Of a stretch of 64,000 nucleotides of DNA, positions 51,298 to 59,964 are shown one piece after another; position 1 is the first letter of the stretch; every line of letters begins with the position of its first letter. Both the position numbers and the translations under genes were made by a program. Source of the stretch: JAYSYM01 sp964543475 (GTDB lineage Bacteria; Bdellovibrionota; Bdellovibrionia; Bdellovibrionales; JAMPXM01); the NCBI GenBank assembly GCA_964543475.1, contig CAZIYJ010000012.1:33085-97084 (forward strand), written 5' to 3'. The notes beneath the pieces were generated by a model. It was not told the origin of the DNA. It worked only from the letters and a program-made list of their open reading frames with translations, and did not search any database.

Positions 51298-52062
51298 TCA
51301 CTTCTTTAGCGTCAGTAAAACGGGGCAATGATCTGACCCCTTAATATCGCACAAGTGAGAAGCTGCCTTTAATCGATCGCGATGTTCCTCATTGGCAACG
51401 AAGTAATCAAGTCGCCAACCGATATTCTTTTCGCGAACTCCAGGACGATAGCTCCACCAAGTATAATGCCCGCCCTCTTTTTCGAATTCTCGGAAAGTGT
51501 CGACATATCCATGTGTGAGTAGCTCTTCCATCCAAGCGCGCTCTTCAGGTAAGAAACCCGCATTTTTGGTGTTAGTTTTTGGATTTTTTAAATCGATTTC
51601 TTTGTGCGCGATATTGAAGTCACCGCAGATTATCACGTGCTTCCCTTTTTTCTTGTAACCATCCAAATGCCGTCGCATCTGTTGACAGAACTCAAGTTTG
51701 AAAGGAAGCCTTGCGTGATCTCTCTGGCTATTGGGAAAGTATGAATTCACCAATACAAAATCTTTAAATTCTAAAGTGAGAACTCGTCCTTCAGTGTCGG
51801 CAACTTTATGGCCGATGCCTTTTATTACCTCGAGAGGTTCGGTACGAGAGTAAACTGCGACTCCGCTATAGCCGAGCTTGTCTGCTGGATTCCAAAAAGA
51901 ATGGTAGCTCTTTGGGTGCTTGATGGGTTCTTTTAAAACATCAGGATTAACTTTTATTTCTTGAAGACAAATTAAGTCTGCTTTTGCCTGTTCGATGAAA
52001 TCAAAAAATCCTTTTGTGTGAACCGAACGCAATCCATTCACATTCCAACTTACCAATTTCAT
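51298..52062 (-). CDS. xthA: Exodeoxyribonuclease III
   Basis: AP endonuclease and 3'-5' exonuclease of base excision repair. Motifs: WNVNGLRS near residues 6-13, LQEIK near 34-38 with the metal-binding Glu, ICGDFNIAHKEIDL with catalytic Asp and Asn, WSYRPGVREKNIGWRLDYF, and the final GSDHCPV with the catalytic His. The length of 254 residues is normal. It lies three bases downstream of the response-regulator gene and is probably in its operon. Confidence 0.96.
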   Translation of the reverse strand: MKLVSWNVNGLRSVHTKGFFDFIEQAKADLICLQEIKVNPDVLKEPIKHPKSYHSFWNPADKLGYSGVAVYSRTEPLEVIKGIGHKVADTEGRVLTLEFKDFVLVNSYFPNSQRDHARLPFKLEFCQQMRRHLDGYKKKGKHVIICGDFNIAHKEIDLKNPKTNTKNAGFLPEERAWMEELLTHGYVDTFREFEKEGGHYTWWSYRPGVREKNIGWRLDYFVANEEHRDRLKAASHLCDIKGSDHCPVLLTLKK

Positions 52063-52065
52063 ATA

Positions 52066-52809
52066 TCAAGAGGCAGAATTTAAAGCCTGGCTGCTAATGA
52101 CTGGTGGCTTTTGAGATTTTGATTGAACTTGAAACATATAACCCTTGTTTGGAACTGAAACTAAGTAGCCTGATCGTCTACCAAGCTTTCTGCGAAGTGA
52201 ACAAATATGTTTGTCAACAGTGCGTGCCACGACATGCATCTTCTTGCCCCAAACTTCGGTCAATATAAAATCACGCGACAAGGCTTTATTGAGGTTACGA
52301 GAGAGAAGAAATAAAATTCTAAATTCATTTGGCGTGAGATCAAGGTCTTCAGTCGAAGTATCGTCAGTGGCGACAACTCGAAGAGTTCCAGCACAAAAGC
52401 GAAGTTCTGCAGCCCAGTGGAAATCTGTTTTAATCGCAGGGAGTGAATCTTTTAACCTCGCACGAACTCGCACCTTTAGTTCAAGAGGTTCAATCGGTAG
52501 GCTTAAGTACTCGTCACAGCCTGCTTCAAAGGCACTACTTAGCTGCAGCATACATTTTTCATTACTTAAGATGAAAACTTGAGAATTTACATAGTGATCA
52601 AGCTTTTTCAAAAATGAAACGAGAGTCGTTGCGTCTTTGAAAGTAGCGTAACTTACAGCGCAGATTAAAATGTCAAAGAAAGAGTCTTCCGCTAACTCGT
52701 TGGCTTTTGCGAAATCAGATACGAACTCAATTGCGAACATATCGCCTATTGCATCAGTGACCAGCTTTGCTGTTTCTTCGTTCGACTGAACTACTAGAGC
52801 ACGTTTCAC
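52066..52809 (-). CDS. OmpR-type response regulator with degenerate receiver
   Basis: The C-terminal 95 residues are a winged-helix DNA-binding domain: LDLTPNEFRILFLL, ARTVDKHICSLRRKLG and VSVPNKGYMF. The N-terminal 120 residues fold like a receiver but lack its switch residues: after DILIC comes Ala51 where the phospho-Asp is expected, and SLPIEP has Leu104 where Lys is usual. It is therefore likely to act without phosphorylation. It is cotranscribed with xthA, so a role in DNA-damage or redox control is possible, but this is inference. Confidence 0.82.
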   Translation of the reverse strand: MKRALVVQSNEETAKLVTDAIGDMFAIEFVSDFAKANELAEDSFFDILICAVSYATFKDATTLVSFLKKLDHYVNSQVFILSNEKCMLQLSSAFEAGCDEYLSLPIEPLELKVRVRARLKDSLPAIKTDFHWAAELRFCAGTLRVVATDDTSTEDLDLTPNEFRILFLLSRNLNKALSRDFILTEVWGKKMHVVARTVDKHICSLRRKLGRRSGYLVSVPNKGYMFQVQSKSQKPPVISSQALNSAS

Positions 52810-52965
52810 GAAATTCCTTCGGAGATATACCTATCACTCGATGTACTGCTAGTAGTTTAGATTTAGCTGAATTAGACCATCAAGTCCGGGATTGATTTTC
52901 CTAACAAAGATTATTTATCCTAAGACTAAGGTCTTGGTGCCTTATTCGTTATTTAGACCAATCGA

Positions 52966-53124
52966 TCATTCGCGCGACCGTAAACGTTTCTTTGTGTCGC
53001 TCTCGGTGTAAAGCTCCGCGCCGAGAATTCCCAAACCAACGATGATTAGGCCAATCACTAAGAAACCAATGACGAGCGGGATAGTGAGACCAAGCACAGT
53101 TGCAATGTACGAGAGCCATTCCAT
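52966..53124 (-). CDS. Small membrane protein, 52 residues
   Basis: The ATG at 53124 has GGAGG seven bases upstream. The protein starts MEWLSYIATVLGL, has one long hydrophobic helix with glycines (IPLVIGFLVIGLIIVGLG), and ends in a charged tail (TESDTKKRLRSRE). The shape is that of a small regulatory or structural membrane peptide. I recognise no family. A longer frame on the same strand overlaps it, but that frame lacks a ribosome binding site and has unlikely composition. Confidence 0.65.
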   Translation of the reverse strand: MEWLSYIATVLGLTIPLVIGFLVIGLIIVGLGILGAELYTESDTKKRLRSRE

Positions 53125-53376
53125 GACAAACCTCCCTAGCTGTAACCATACCCGATTAAAGCGACACCCTGGTCGAGATATAAAATTAGCTTAGGAAACG
53201 TATAAACTCTTGTAGACGTTAACTCACTTTCTTCTCGGAAAGATGCCTCAATTGAAGAATCGGTCTTGAAATTAGACAGAGAAACCAGTCACACTTAACT
53301 TATATCTTACGAGGGGGTAGTAGCCTTCAACGATTCAATAAATCGCTCATTAGTTCTCAATTCGAGCTATCAGCCT

Positions 53377-53871
53377 GTGAAACTCGTCTCCTGGCAAAAG
53401 GCGATAATACTCTGGTTCCAAGGAAAAGTAGAAATCTTGGAATACCACTCTTACGAGATACACAGCGCTAGCGCCTCATTCAAACTTCCGGCAGTCATGC
53501 GCCTGAAAAAATATGTCTCGCCTCGCAAATCAACCCGTCTCAAATTCTCAAGAGAAAATGTTTACCTGAGAGATAACTACACTTGTCAGTACTGTGCCGT
53601 GCAGTTTGGCGCAAAAGACCTCACTCTTGATCATGTGATTCCGGCTTCAAAAATGGGACGAAAAGATTGGACTAATGTGGTTGCCGCTTGTCGAGAGTGC
53701 AATCATCGCAAGGCCAATCGTACTCCTCTAGGAGCGGCAATGCCGTTACTTACTGAACCAAAAGTTCCCACATGGCTTCCGGCGGTCAGACCCGAGTTCA
53801 GATTGTCTGAACAAACTCCAGATCAATGGCTTCCATATTTAATTCCGATGAAATCTGGTCGGACTGGTTAA
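53377..53871 (+). CDS. HNH endonuclease
   Basis: Seen: RDNYTCQYC with the first zinc cysteines, LTLDHVIPASKMGRKDWTNVVAACRECNHRKANR with the catalytic His and the CxxC. The N-terminal VSWQKAIILWFQGKVEIL is typical of a widespread HNH family. In these proteins a stretch like SLVLNSSYQPV precedes it; that sequence is encoded here in frame just upstream (53347-53376) but no ATG, GTG or TTG starts it. The listed GTG start may therefore be too short. The cell role of this family is unproven. Confidence 0.83.
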   Translation: MKLVSWQKAIILWFQGKVEILEYHSYEIHSASASFKLPAVMRLKKYVSPRKSTRLKFSRENVYLRDNYTCQYCAVQFGAKDLTLDHVIPASKMGRKDWTNVVAACRECNHRKANRTPLGAAMPLLTEPKVPTWLPAVRPEFRLSEQTPDQWLPYLIPMKSGRTG

Positions 53872-53983
53872 GGAGAAGTGACGCTCTCTACAAGCTTCAC
53901 ATAAAGTGCAAACCACTCTCTTTTGAGTCTTTCAGCTTGCTATCAATAAGCTAAATTAAGATTTCAAGGATGAGGAGGTTCTG

Positions 53984-54397
53984 ATGATCCCTTTAAAAGT
54001 TCATAATGTGATCGACTATATTGTTGGTGTAGCTTTGGTGCTGTCGCCGTATGTTTTTGGCTTTGCAGATGTTACGGCCGCCCGAAATGTATTTTTAGTA
54101 GTGGGCTTAGCATGGCTCGCATACAGCTCACTCACCAACTACTACTATTCTGTTGCGAAGATTATTCCGCTCGGCGCGCACATGGCCTTAGATGCATTAG
54201 CAGGTATCGTGTTGATATTGTCGCCTGCTCTGTTCGGCTATCGTGACTTAATTTCTGACGGACAGTTTGCGCTTCACTTTGTAATGGGCATTGGCGCACT
54301 TGCTGTCGTTGCACTTACACGCACACGAACAGAAGAGGCAAAGACTCCGGTTGAGCGAACTGAAATTCGCCATACCGAAGCTCCGCTGACTCGTTGA
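53984..54397 (+). CDS. SPW-repeat-like membrane protein
   Basis: A 137-residue protein with four membrane helices in two similar halves, each starting near a His and containing LSP: VHNVIDYIVGVALVLSPYVFGF and AHMALDALAGIVLILSPALFGY. This resembles the SPW repeat family. The tail is polar. AGGAGG lies eight bases before the ATG. Function unknown; related small membrane proteins are often stress-induced. Confidence 0.78.
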   Translation: MIPLKVHNVIDYIVGVALVLSPYVFGFADVTAARNVFLVVGLAWLAYSSLTNYYYSVAKIIPLGAHMALDALAGIVLILSPALFGYRDLISDGQFALHFVMGIGALAVVALTRTRTEEAKTPVERTEIRHTEAPLTR

Positions 54398-54403
54398 TTT
54401 GGG

Positions 54404-54622
54404 CTAAAAAGCTATGAGTGGCTCAAAGAATGCGTAAATGCCGCCGCAGATAAAGAAGACCGAGAAGAGCCATGCACCGCCAACGACGTTATACATAAGG
54501 AAGTGTGAGCGCTCTTCTTCTTTTAATTTCTTAAAGCGATCGCGCCAGATTGAAAAGCTAAGCGCGCCCGCGATCATTAATAAAATCCCCAAAGTAAGTT
54601 GTAGAACTTCCGTGTTCCCCAT
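54404..54622 (-). CDS. Small two-helix membrane protein
   Basis: 72 residues from an ATG preceded by CGGAGAG. Two hydrophobic helices, LQLTLGILLMIAGALSF and GGAWLFSVFFICGGIYAFF, flank a basic cytoplasmic loop with FKKLKEEERSHF. I recognise no family. It converges on the SPW-like gene with six bases between stops. Confidence 0.7.
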   Translation of the reverse strand: MGNTEVLQLTLGILLMIAGALSFSIWRDRFKKLKEEERSHFLMYNVVGGAWLFSVFFICGGIYAFFEPLIAF

Positions 54623-54870
54623 TTGCGTTTCTCTCCGAATTGACCCATGTGCAGGTTGTGAACGATATGTGTAAAAGTTATCACACTCCCAAAGATTGCG
54701 AAGCTGACCACCTGTCCAGTTAGGTTTAAGCCTAAGAACGGCACCTAAAACGAAATCTCTTCATACCAAAAGTGCCCAGCTCATCTGTACACCGATTAGA
54801 CAGTGGCAGCGGGCTTGCTGTTATCTGGCTTGAATAAAGAAGCCGAATAAAAATAGAGAGAGGTCTAGTT

Positions 54871-55641
54871 ATGGATTTGAGCAGCTATTGTCCCGTTTGC
54901 GGAACAACGATCCCGCAAGAGCGATATTTAAATGGAAAAGCAGTATGTGCATGTGGCTGGTGTTCTGATGCCCACATTGGAGCCGCCGAGAAAAAACAAC
55001 AAAAACAAACAATCGGAATCTTCGTTGCAATCGCTGTAGTAGTGACGCTTGCATACGGACATATCATCAGCTGGGGACCTCACGCAGGTTCGGCTCTTAT
55101 TCTTCAAGCTGGGAGCACCTTTGGGATGCTCGGCGCTGAAGGCTATAAAGAATTAGCGCAAGCATGCGTTGATAATAATAAGTGGGATTGCGCTGAAAAA
55201 TCTTATGTAAACCTCTTCCAAAAAACTAACGACGTAGAAGTTGTTGGCGAGCTTGCTGAACTACAAACAAAACTTGAGCGCTTTCCTCAGGCAGCAGCAA
55301 CTTACGAAACTTACTTCAAACTCGGCGGAAAAAATTCTGACGCCGCTTACTTCTTTGGTCAGGTTCTTGAGCAAATCAATCAAGACGAACGCGCAGTTGA
55401 AATGTACCAAACATCAATTGAGCTAAAACCAGAAAATCTCTCGATCAATGCAACTAGCGCACTTGTTCGCTTGTTGATGAAACAGGGTAAAAACTCTGAG
55501 GCTCGCGCAATTGTAAAGGCGTTCCACGAAGGTGCTGAAAATGCAAAAGGCTATTTGAATGCTGAAGCTACAGAGCTTGAGAAAATTCTTGGCCCATCAG
55601 TTCGCCGCCAAGTTCGTGCAAAAACTATTGTGCGAATGTAG
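54871..55641 (+). CDS. Zinc-ribbon, single-span membrane protein with TPR repeats
   Basis: Residues 7-32 are a zinc ribbon with CPVC and CACGWC. A membrane helix spans about 47-63. The rest has TPR repeats: AQACVDNNKWDCAEKSYVNLF, AELQTKLERFPQAAATYETYF, FFGQVLEQINQDERAVEMYQTSIELKPEN. The layout, cytoplasmic zinc ribbon with extracytoplasmic TPRs, suggests a scaffold or sensor. I know of no named gene with this order. A strong terminator follows. Confidence 0.8.
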   Translation: MDLSSYCPVCGTTIPQERYLNGKAVCACGWCSDAHIGAAEKKQQKQTIGIFVAIAVVVTLAYGHIISWGPHAGSALILQAGSTFGMLGAEGYKELAQACVDNNKWDCAEKSYVNLFQKTNDVEVVGELAELQTKLERFPQAAATYETYFKLGGKNSDAAYFFGQVLEQINQDERAVEMYQTSIELKPENLSINATSALVRLLMKQGKNSEARAIVKAFHEGAENAKGYLNAEATELEKILGPSVRRQVRAKTIVRM

Positions 55642-55671
55642 TTTGTTTCTCAAAATTTAGCGTCCCCTCTC

Positions 55672-55705
55672 AAGCCCGTTGTCATATTTGATACGGGCTT
55701 TTTTT
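55672..55705 (+). terminator. Intrinsic terminator after the zinc-ribbon/TPR gene
   Basis: AAGCCCGT at 55672-55679 pairs perfectly with ACGGGCTT at 55693-55700, followed by a run of T residues. Confidence 0.92.
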
Positions 55706-55880
55706 CACATCTTCAAGGTATTCTTGCTAGGTGAAATCTTCAAAGGGCTGATAAGCCTCGTTTAAACACTCTTAAGCAAATTTCAGACAAAGAGCTCAAG
55801 CTTTACCCTTCACTCTCAGTTCAACTCCTTATATACGTCCCACACGTATTTCGAACCAATCGGGACTGAAAGGGGCATTA

Positions 55881-56573
55881 ATGAATAAGCAAATTTTCAT
55901 GTTCATAAGCATGATTTTGTTATCTTCAATCACTCCGGCCGGCGCTCCCATCTTGCATATTGATGAAGTGATGGCCCCGGCCCGCTTACAGCAAGCAAAA
56001 GAAATTTTCGGCCGAAAAAGCTCAGCAATCTCTCTGGTCAGCACAACAATCGAAAAAGAAAACCTCGTTGAATTTCTAATTGCACAACTCGATCAAGAAC
56101 TTCCAGAAGCTTATAAAGCGCAAGCAGAAGAGATCGCAGGAACGATTCTTTCGACAAGCACCATCTACTCACTCGATCCACTTCTGATTTTGGCAGTCAT
56201 GCGACAAGAGAGCCACTACCAACCAGACGCAATGGGGCGACACGGTGAAATTGGATTAATGCAAATTAAGCCCGAAACAGCTCGATGGATTGCTGGCCGC
56301 GTTGGGATCAACTGGTCTGACGAATCAACTCTCTTTGATCCGCAATTTAATATTCGAATCGGCACAGCCTACATCAGCTTCTTACGAAATCGATTCGAGA
56401 ATCGGGGTAAGCATTACCTAGCCGCCTATAACCTCGGGCCCGCTGCACTTCGCAGCAAGCTAAAAAAGAACGAGCTCCCGGTTGAATACTCGACTTCCCT
56501 TACGCGTCACTACGCTAGTCTCTATAAAAACTGGCTTAAATTTGATGCTCAGCTGATTGCTGACTTTAACTAG
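55881..56573 (+). CDS. Lytic transglycosylase, SLT domain
   Basis: Cleaves glycan strands of peptidoglycan with formation of anhydro-MurNAc. A signal peptide ends near residue 22. The SLT domain has the catalytic Glu110 in LAVMRQESHYQP, then GEIGLMQIKPETARWIA, and NIRIGTAYISFLRNRF and YLAAYNLGP. The 230-residue length is that of a minimal Slt-like enzyme without extra domains. AAAGGGG lies before the ATG. Confidence 0.93.
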   Translation: MNKQIFMFISMILLSSITPAGAPILHIDEVMAPARLQQAKEIFGRKSSAISLVSTTIEKENLVEFLIAQLDQELPEAYKAQAEEIAGTILSTSTIYSLDPLLILAVMRQESHYQPDAMGRHGEIGLMQIKPETARWIAGRVGINWSDESTLFDPQFNIRIGTAYISFLRNRFENRGKHYLAAYNLGPAALRSKLKKNELPVEYSTSLTRHYASLYKNWLKFDAQLIADFN

Positions 56574-56648
56574 AGCCTAAAACCCCGACCAAAAAGTTGC
56601 CCCGACCCACATGACAAACCGCTTTGAGCGTGTTGTGCTATTTCTCAT

Positions 56649-58121
56649 ATGTCACCACAAGAACTTGCAGAAAAATTTCTTCGTGAATCGTCGCAGTTTA
56701 GACTCGGCGGACTCACTACCGAAAACCCTCATCCGCTCACAAAAAACTTAAGTGCAATGTCTGCGACTCATCCTGGTGAAGCACTCAAGCTTTTCGGTCG
56801 CGTTGAAGCTGAAGCGCTTTCTAAGATGCGAGCTTATGCTGATCAAATCGAAGCCATGGGTCAGGCGATGAAGCAAACTCTTGCCCAAGGACATCGAATT
56901 TTCTTTGGAGGATGCGGCGCAACCGGAAGGCTTGCGCTCACTCTCGAGTGGGTTTGGCCAGAACATAACAACGTTTTCGGATTTATGGCAGGCGCAGACT
57001 ATGCGCTGGTGCGTTCAATTGAATCTTTCGAAGATCACCCAGAGTACGGAGCTCGTCAGCTTGAAGACTTAGGCTTCAGACCCGGAGATCTATTCTGTGG
57101 AGTAACTGAAGGTGGAGAAACTCCTTTTGTCATCGGGGCGACTCTTCGCGCAGCCGAAATCAGCCCCGGAAAAAGTTATTTCTTATTCTGTAATCCGGTT
57201 TCGCAACTCGAACCGTTTGAGCGCTGTAGACAAGTTTTAGAAAATACCGCTGTTCATAAAATGTCTTTTGAAATCGGCCCAATGGCTTTATGCGGCTCCA
57301 CTCGCCTTCAGGCAACAAGCTGCCTGATGCTTGCCGCTGGATCGGCACTTTTGTCAGCGCACGATGGCAAGCCGTTTATCACTCGCCTCAACGAACTACT
57401 CATCACTCTCACTGAAACTGATTTTTCTCGCTCAGAAGCTGTGACGCTTGAAGAGTTTGGAGCTTACGAGCGCGGTGAAACATTCACCCACTCATCGCAC
57501 ACGCATGCCTTAAGTGTAGCAACAGATGTAACTGAACGATCACCGACATTTAGCCTTTTCCCTCTCGAAAATGACAAAAACGGTGATAACTGGAAATCTT
57601 GGGCCTACCCGAATGTTCCTGATGCAAAGTCATCGAAGGAAGCATGGCAAAAACTTTTATGGCGAGATCCAAGACCTCTCCCTTGGAAAGGTTTTGAAGC
57701 CTACGGTATGGATACTGTTTTAGGTTTTGATTTTTCAAAAGTCAGATCAAAAAATCTTTTTTCTCTCGAAGCAGACCCAAAAGAAGTTGTGATTAAAGCA
57801 AACGACAAAAGCGTCGTTTTCAAAAGTCATCCGGACCCGTTGATCGAATGCCTTTTAGTAAAAGCATTATTGAATTCTATTTCGACTGTGGGAATGGGAC
57901 GCCTCGGACGTTACGAGGGAAATTTGATGCTTTGGGTTCGCGCAAGCAACTACAAATTGGTAGATCGCGCTTCTCGCTATATCTCTCACATGCTTGAGCG
58001 AAAAGGCAAAAATGAACCTTACGAAAAAATTGTTCGCACGTTGTTTGAGTGCCAAAAAGACCTAGGACAAGGCGAACCAATTGTAATGAAAACTGTGAAT
58101 CAGCTTCTATGCGAATTATAA
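56649..58121 (+). CDS. MurQ-like SIS-domain protein, long form
   Basis: The first 250 residues match N-acetylmuramic acid 6-phosphate etherase: GGLTTE near residue 20, FFGGCGATGRLALTLEW near 86-102, AGADYALVRSIESFEDHPEYG near 116-136 with the catalytic Glu region, and VTEGGETPFVIGA. MurQ is about 300 residues; this protein has 490, with an inserted region of about 170 before the MurQ-like end (LLNSISTVGMGRLGRYEG to RASRYI). The length recalls glucokinase regulatory protein, a MurQ relative. It may recycle MurNAc or bind sugar phosphates. It overlaps the nuclease gene by 13 bases. Confidence 0.78.
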   Translation: MSPQELAEKFLRESSQFRLGGLTTENPHPLTKNLSAMSATHPGEALKLFGRVEAEALSKMRAYADQIEAMGQAMKQTLAQGHRIFFGGCGATGRLALTLEWVWPEHNNVFGFMAGADYALVRSIESFEDHPEYGARQLEDLGFRPGDLFCGVTEGGETPFVIGATLRAAEISPGKSYFLFCNPVSQLEPFERCRQVLENTAVHKMSFEIGPMALCGSTRLQATSCLMLAAGSALLSAHDGKPFITRLNELLITLTETDFSRSEAVTLEEFGAYERGETFTHSSHTHALSVATDVTERSPTFSLFPLENDKNGDNWKSWAYPNVPDAKSSKEAWQKLLWRDPRPLPWKGFEAYGMDTVLGFDFSKVRSKNLFSLEADPKEVVIKANDKSVVFKSHPDPLIECLLVKALLNSISTVGMGRLGRYEGNLMLWVRASNYKLVDRASRYISHMLERKGKNEPYEKIVRTLFECQKDLGQGEPIVMKTVNQLLCEL

Positions 58122-59071
58122 TCGTCGCTCTAATTCTTCTCTCATTTGAATTTTCACATGCATGGGGACGCCGTGGCCATTCGATTGTCGGAACAACCGC
58201 GGGATACTTAGTTAGCGAAGAAGTAAAAGACGATTTCTATAAGTCACATAGCTACGACCTTGGCTACTATGCTAATACTCCAGACTTTATTTGGAAAGAG
58301 CCTGCGACCTACGCGAAAGAAAGTAAGCAGCATTATCACGACAAAGAAATTTTTGACCGCGGACTTAAGGATTACAAAGGGCCCGACCCACTTGAAATGA
58401 GCCGCGAACAATTTGATGAAAAATTCCCGCAAATTCCACTCGATGCTGGTCGTGCCTTTTGGCGAGTACGCGAACTCTACGATCTACTGTCTTCTACCTC
58501 AGAAATACTTTCGAAATCGGACTTAACTAAACAAGAGCGATTCGGACATCAAGCAAACTGGCTTCTCACTGCTGGAGTGATCGGCCATTACATTGGCGAC
58601 CTCGGACAACCACTTCACGTCACTGAAAACTTCAATGGCCAATTGTCTAAGCAAGAAGGCATTCATTCTTTTTTTGAAGATGCTATTGTTGACGAGTACT
58701 ATGGTTCGCTTGAGCAAAAGGTCATGCAAGAAGCGCGAAAACGCTGGAAGCAGTTTCACAAGAAAAATGCCGATAAATCTATTCTCACTCTCCTAAAAGA
58801 TATGACCGAGATTTCTTATGCCGATCTAGATGATCTTTTAAAGATCGATAAGAAAATGGGTAAGCGCGATATCAAAAAAGGCTCCAGCGCTTACAGAGGA
58901 ATGGTCGAAGAAAGAATTACCGTAGCCTCTTTGTATTTAGCCGAGATCTTAGTTCGCCAAACTAAATGGACTCCAAACAACGATCGTTTTTTTAACTTCT
59001 TCGGTCGCCCTCCCTACATCGAGCCAGGAAAAGCGGCGCAACTCCCGCCTGTCACTTCGCTTGAGAAATAA
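58109..59071 (+). CDS. Secreted S1/P1-type nuclease
   Basis: From the ATG at 58109 the signal peptide ends SHA, which leaves Trp19 as the first mature residue, as needed for the S1/P1 zinc site. Other ligands: GRRGH with His24, NTPDF with Asp, HYHDKE with His, HYIGDLGQPLHV with His and Asp, and GIHSFFEDA with His. These enzymes cut single-stranded nucleic acids or remove 3'-phosphates and use three zinc ions. The frame extends upstream over the end of the MurQ-like gene, but that part is not needed. It fits a nuclease for digesting foreign or prey nucleic acid. Confidence 0.88.
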   Translation: MRIIIVALILLSFEFSHAWGRRGHSIVGTTAGYLVSEEVKDDFYKSHSYDLGYYANTPDFIWKEPATYAKESKQHYHDKEIFDRGLKDYKGPDPLEMSREQFDEKFPQIPLDAGRAFWRVRELYDLLSSTSEILSKSDLTKQERFGHQANWLLTAGVIGHYIGDLGQPLHVTENFNGQLSKQEGIHSFFEDAIVDEYYGSLEQKVMQEARKRWKQFHKKNADKSILTLLKDMTEISYADLDDLLKIDKKMGKRDIKKGSSAYRGMVEERITVASLYLAEILVRQTKWTPNNDRFFNFFGRPPYIEPGKAAQLPPVTSLEK

Positions 59072-59073
59072 TA

Positions 59074-59964
59074 ATGGCAACTAAGCAGTCAAGAGCAATT
59101 GCAGAGCTTGGTTTTGCATCGATACTTTGGGGTTTTAGCTTCATTGCTGCTGTCTGGGCCATGCAATCGATTGGCTTTCTCACCCTCACGTTTGTTCGCT
59201 TTTTCATTGCAGCGGTCGTTTGCGGAGCTATCGCAGTAGCGGTTGGTGCAAAAAAAGATCTCATCGACAAGGGCCAGCTCCTTCTCGCATTTTGGCCGGG
59301 AATGCTCTTAGCCCTAACTCTCGTTCTGCAAACTTGGGGTCTTGCTTACACTACTGCTACCAAGTCGGGATTTATTACCTGCCTGTATATTGTTTTTGTT
59401 CCAATATTAGAATCTTGGTATTTCAAACGAAAGATTTCACCTTGGCATTGGTTCTTTGTTCTGACTTCGCTGATCGGAACCGCTCTGATTGTCGATCTGC
59501 ACGCCGGCGGATGGAATAAAGGTGATGCAATTACTTTTCTCTGTACGTTTGCAGCAAGTTTACAGATCTTTTATTTTGCATTGATCGCAAACAAAATTGG
59601 CTCATCAATTGCGTTTAACTCTTTGCAATCAGTCTGGGCATTTATCATCCCAGGAATTCTTATGTTGTATTTCGAAGTAATTCCGGTCGCTCCGTTCACC
59701 AATCTCGCTATCGCCGGGATTTTAACAATTAGTCTTGGCTCAAGCTGTTTGGCTTTTTTATTTCAGATTCGCGCACAAAAAGTTATCTCTCCGACTACCG
59801 CAAGCATTTTGTATTTACTTGAATCGCCATTTGCGATGATTTTTGCGGTGGCTTTACTTGGTGAACGCCTGGCACCATTGCAGTGGCTAGGCGTGATGAT
59901 CGTAATGCTTTCAGTTGTGTTAGCGGTCAGACTTAGTCGAAATCAAGTCGATAAGCCCGCCTGA
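59074..59964 (+). CDS. EamA family (DMT) transporter
   Basis: Ten membrane helices in two EamA repeats: the first with FASILWGFSFIAAVWAMQ and TFVRFFIAAVV, the second with FLCTFAASLQIFYFALIANK and ISPTTASILYLLESPFAMIFAVALLGE. Such proteins export metabolites or amino acids; the substrate cannot be told. It follows the nuclease gene by two bases. Its last 45 bases overlap the convergent rhodanese-like gene. Confidence 0.9.
   Translation: MATKQSRAIAELGFASILWGFSFIAAVWAMQSIGFLTLTFVRFFIAAVVCGAIAVAVGAKKDLIDKGQLLLAFWPGMLLALTLVLQTWGLAYTTATKSGFITCLYIVFVPILESWYFKRKISPWHWFFVLTSLIGTALIVDLHAGGWNKGDAITFLCTFAASLQIFYFALIANKIGSSIAFNSLQSVWAFIIPGILMLYFEVIPVAPFTNLAIAGILTISLGSSCLAFLFQIRAQKVISPTTASILYLLESPFAMIFAVALLGERLAPLQWLGVMIVMLSVVLAVRLSRNQVDKPA

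Noticed and set aside
52949..53149. Minus-strand 66-residue frame
   Set aside because: Cys/His/Trp-rich and without a family; another frame in the same place gives a better membrane protein with a strong ribosome binding site.
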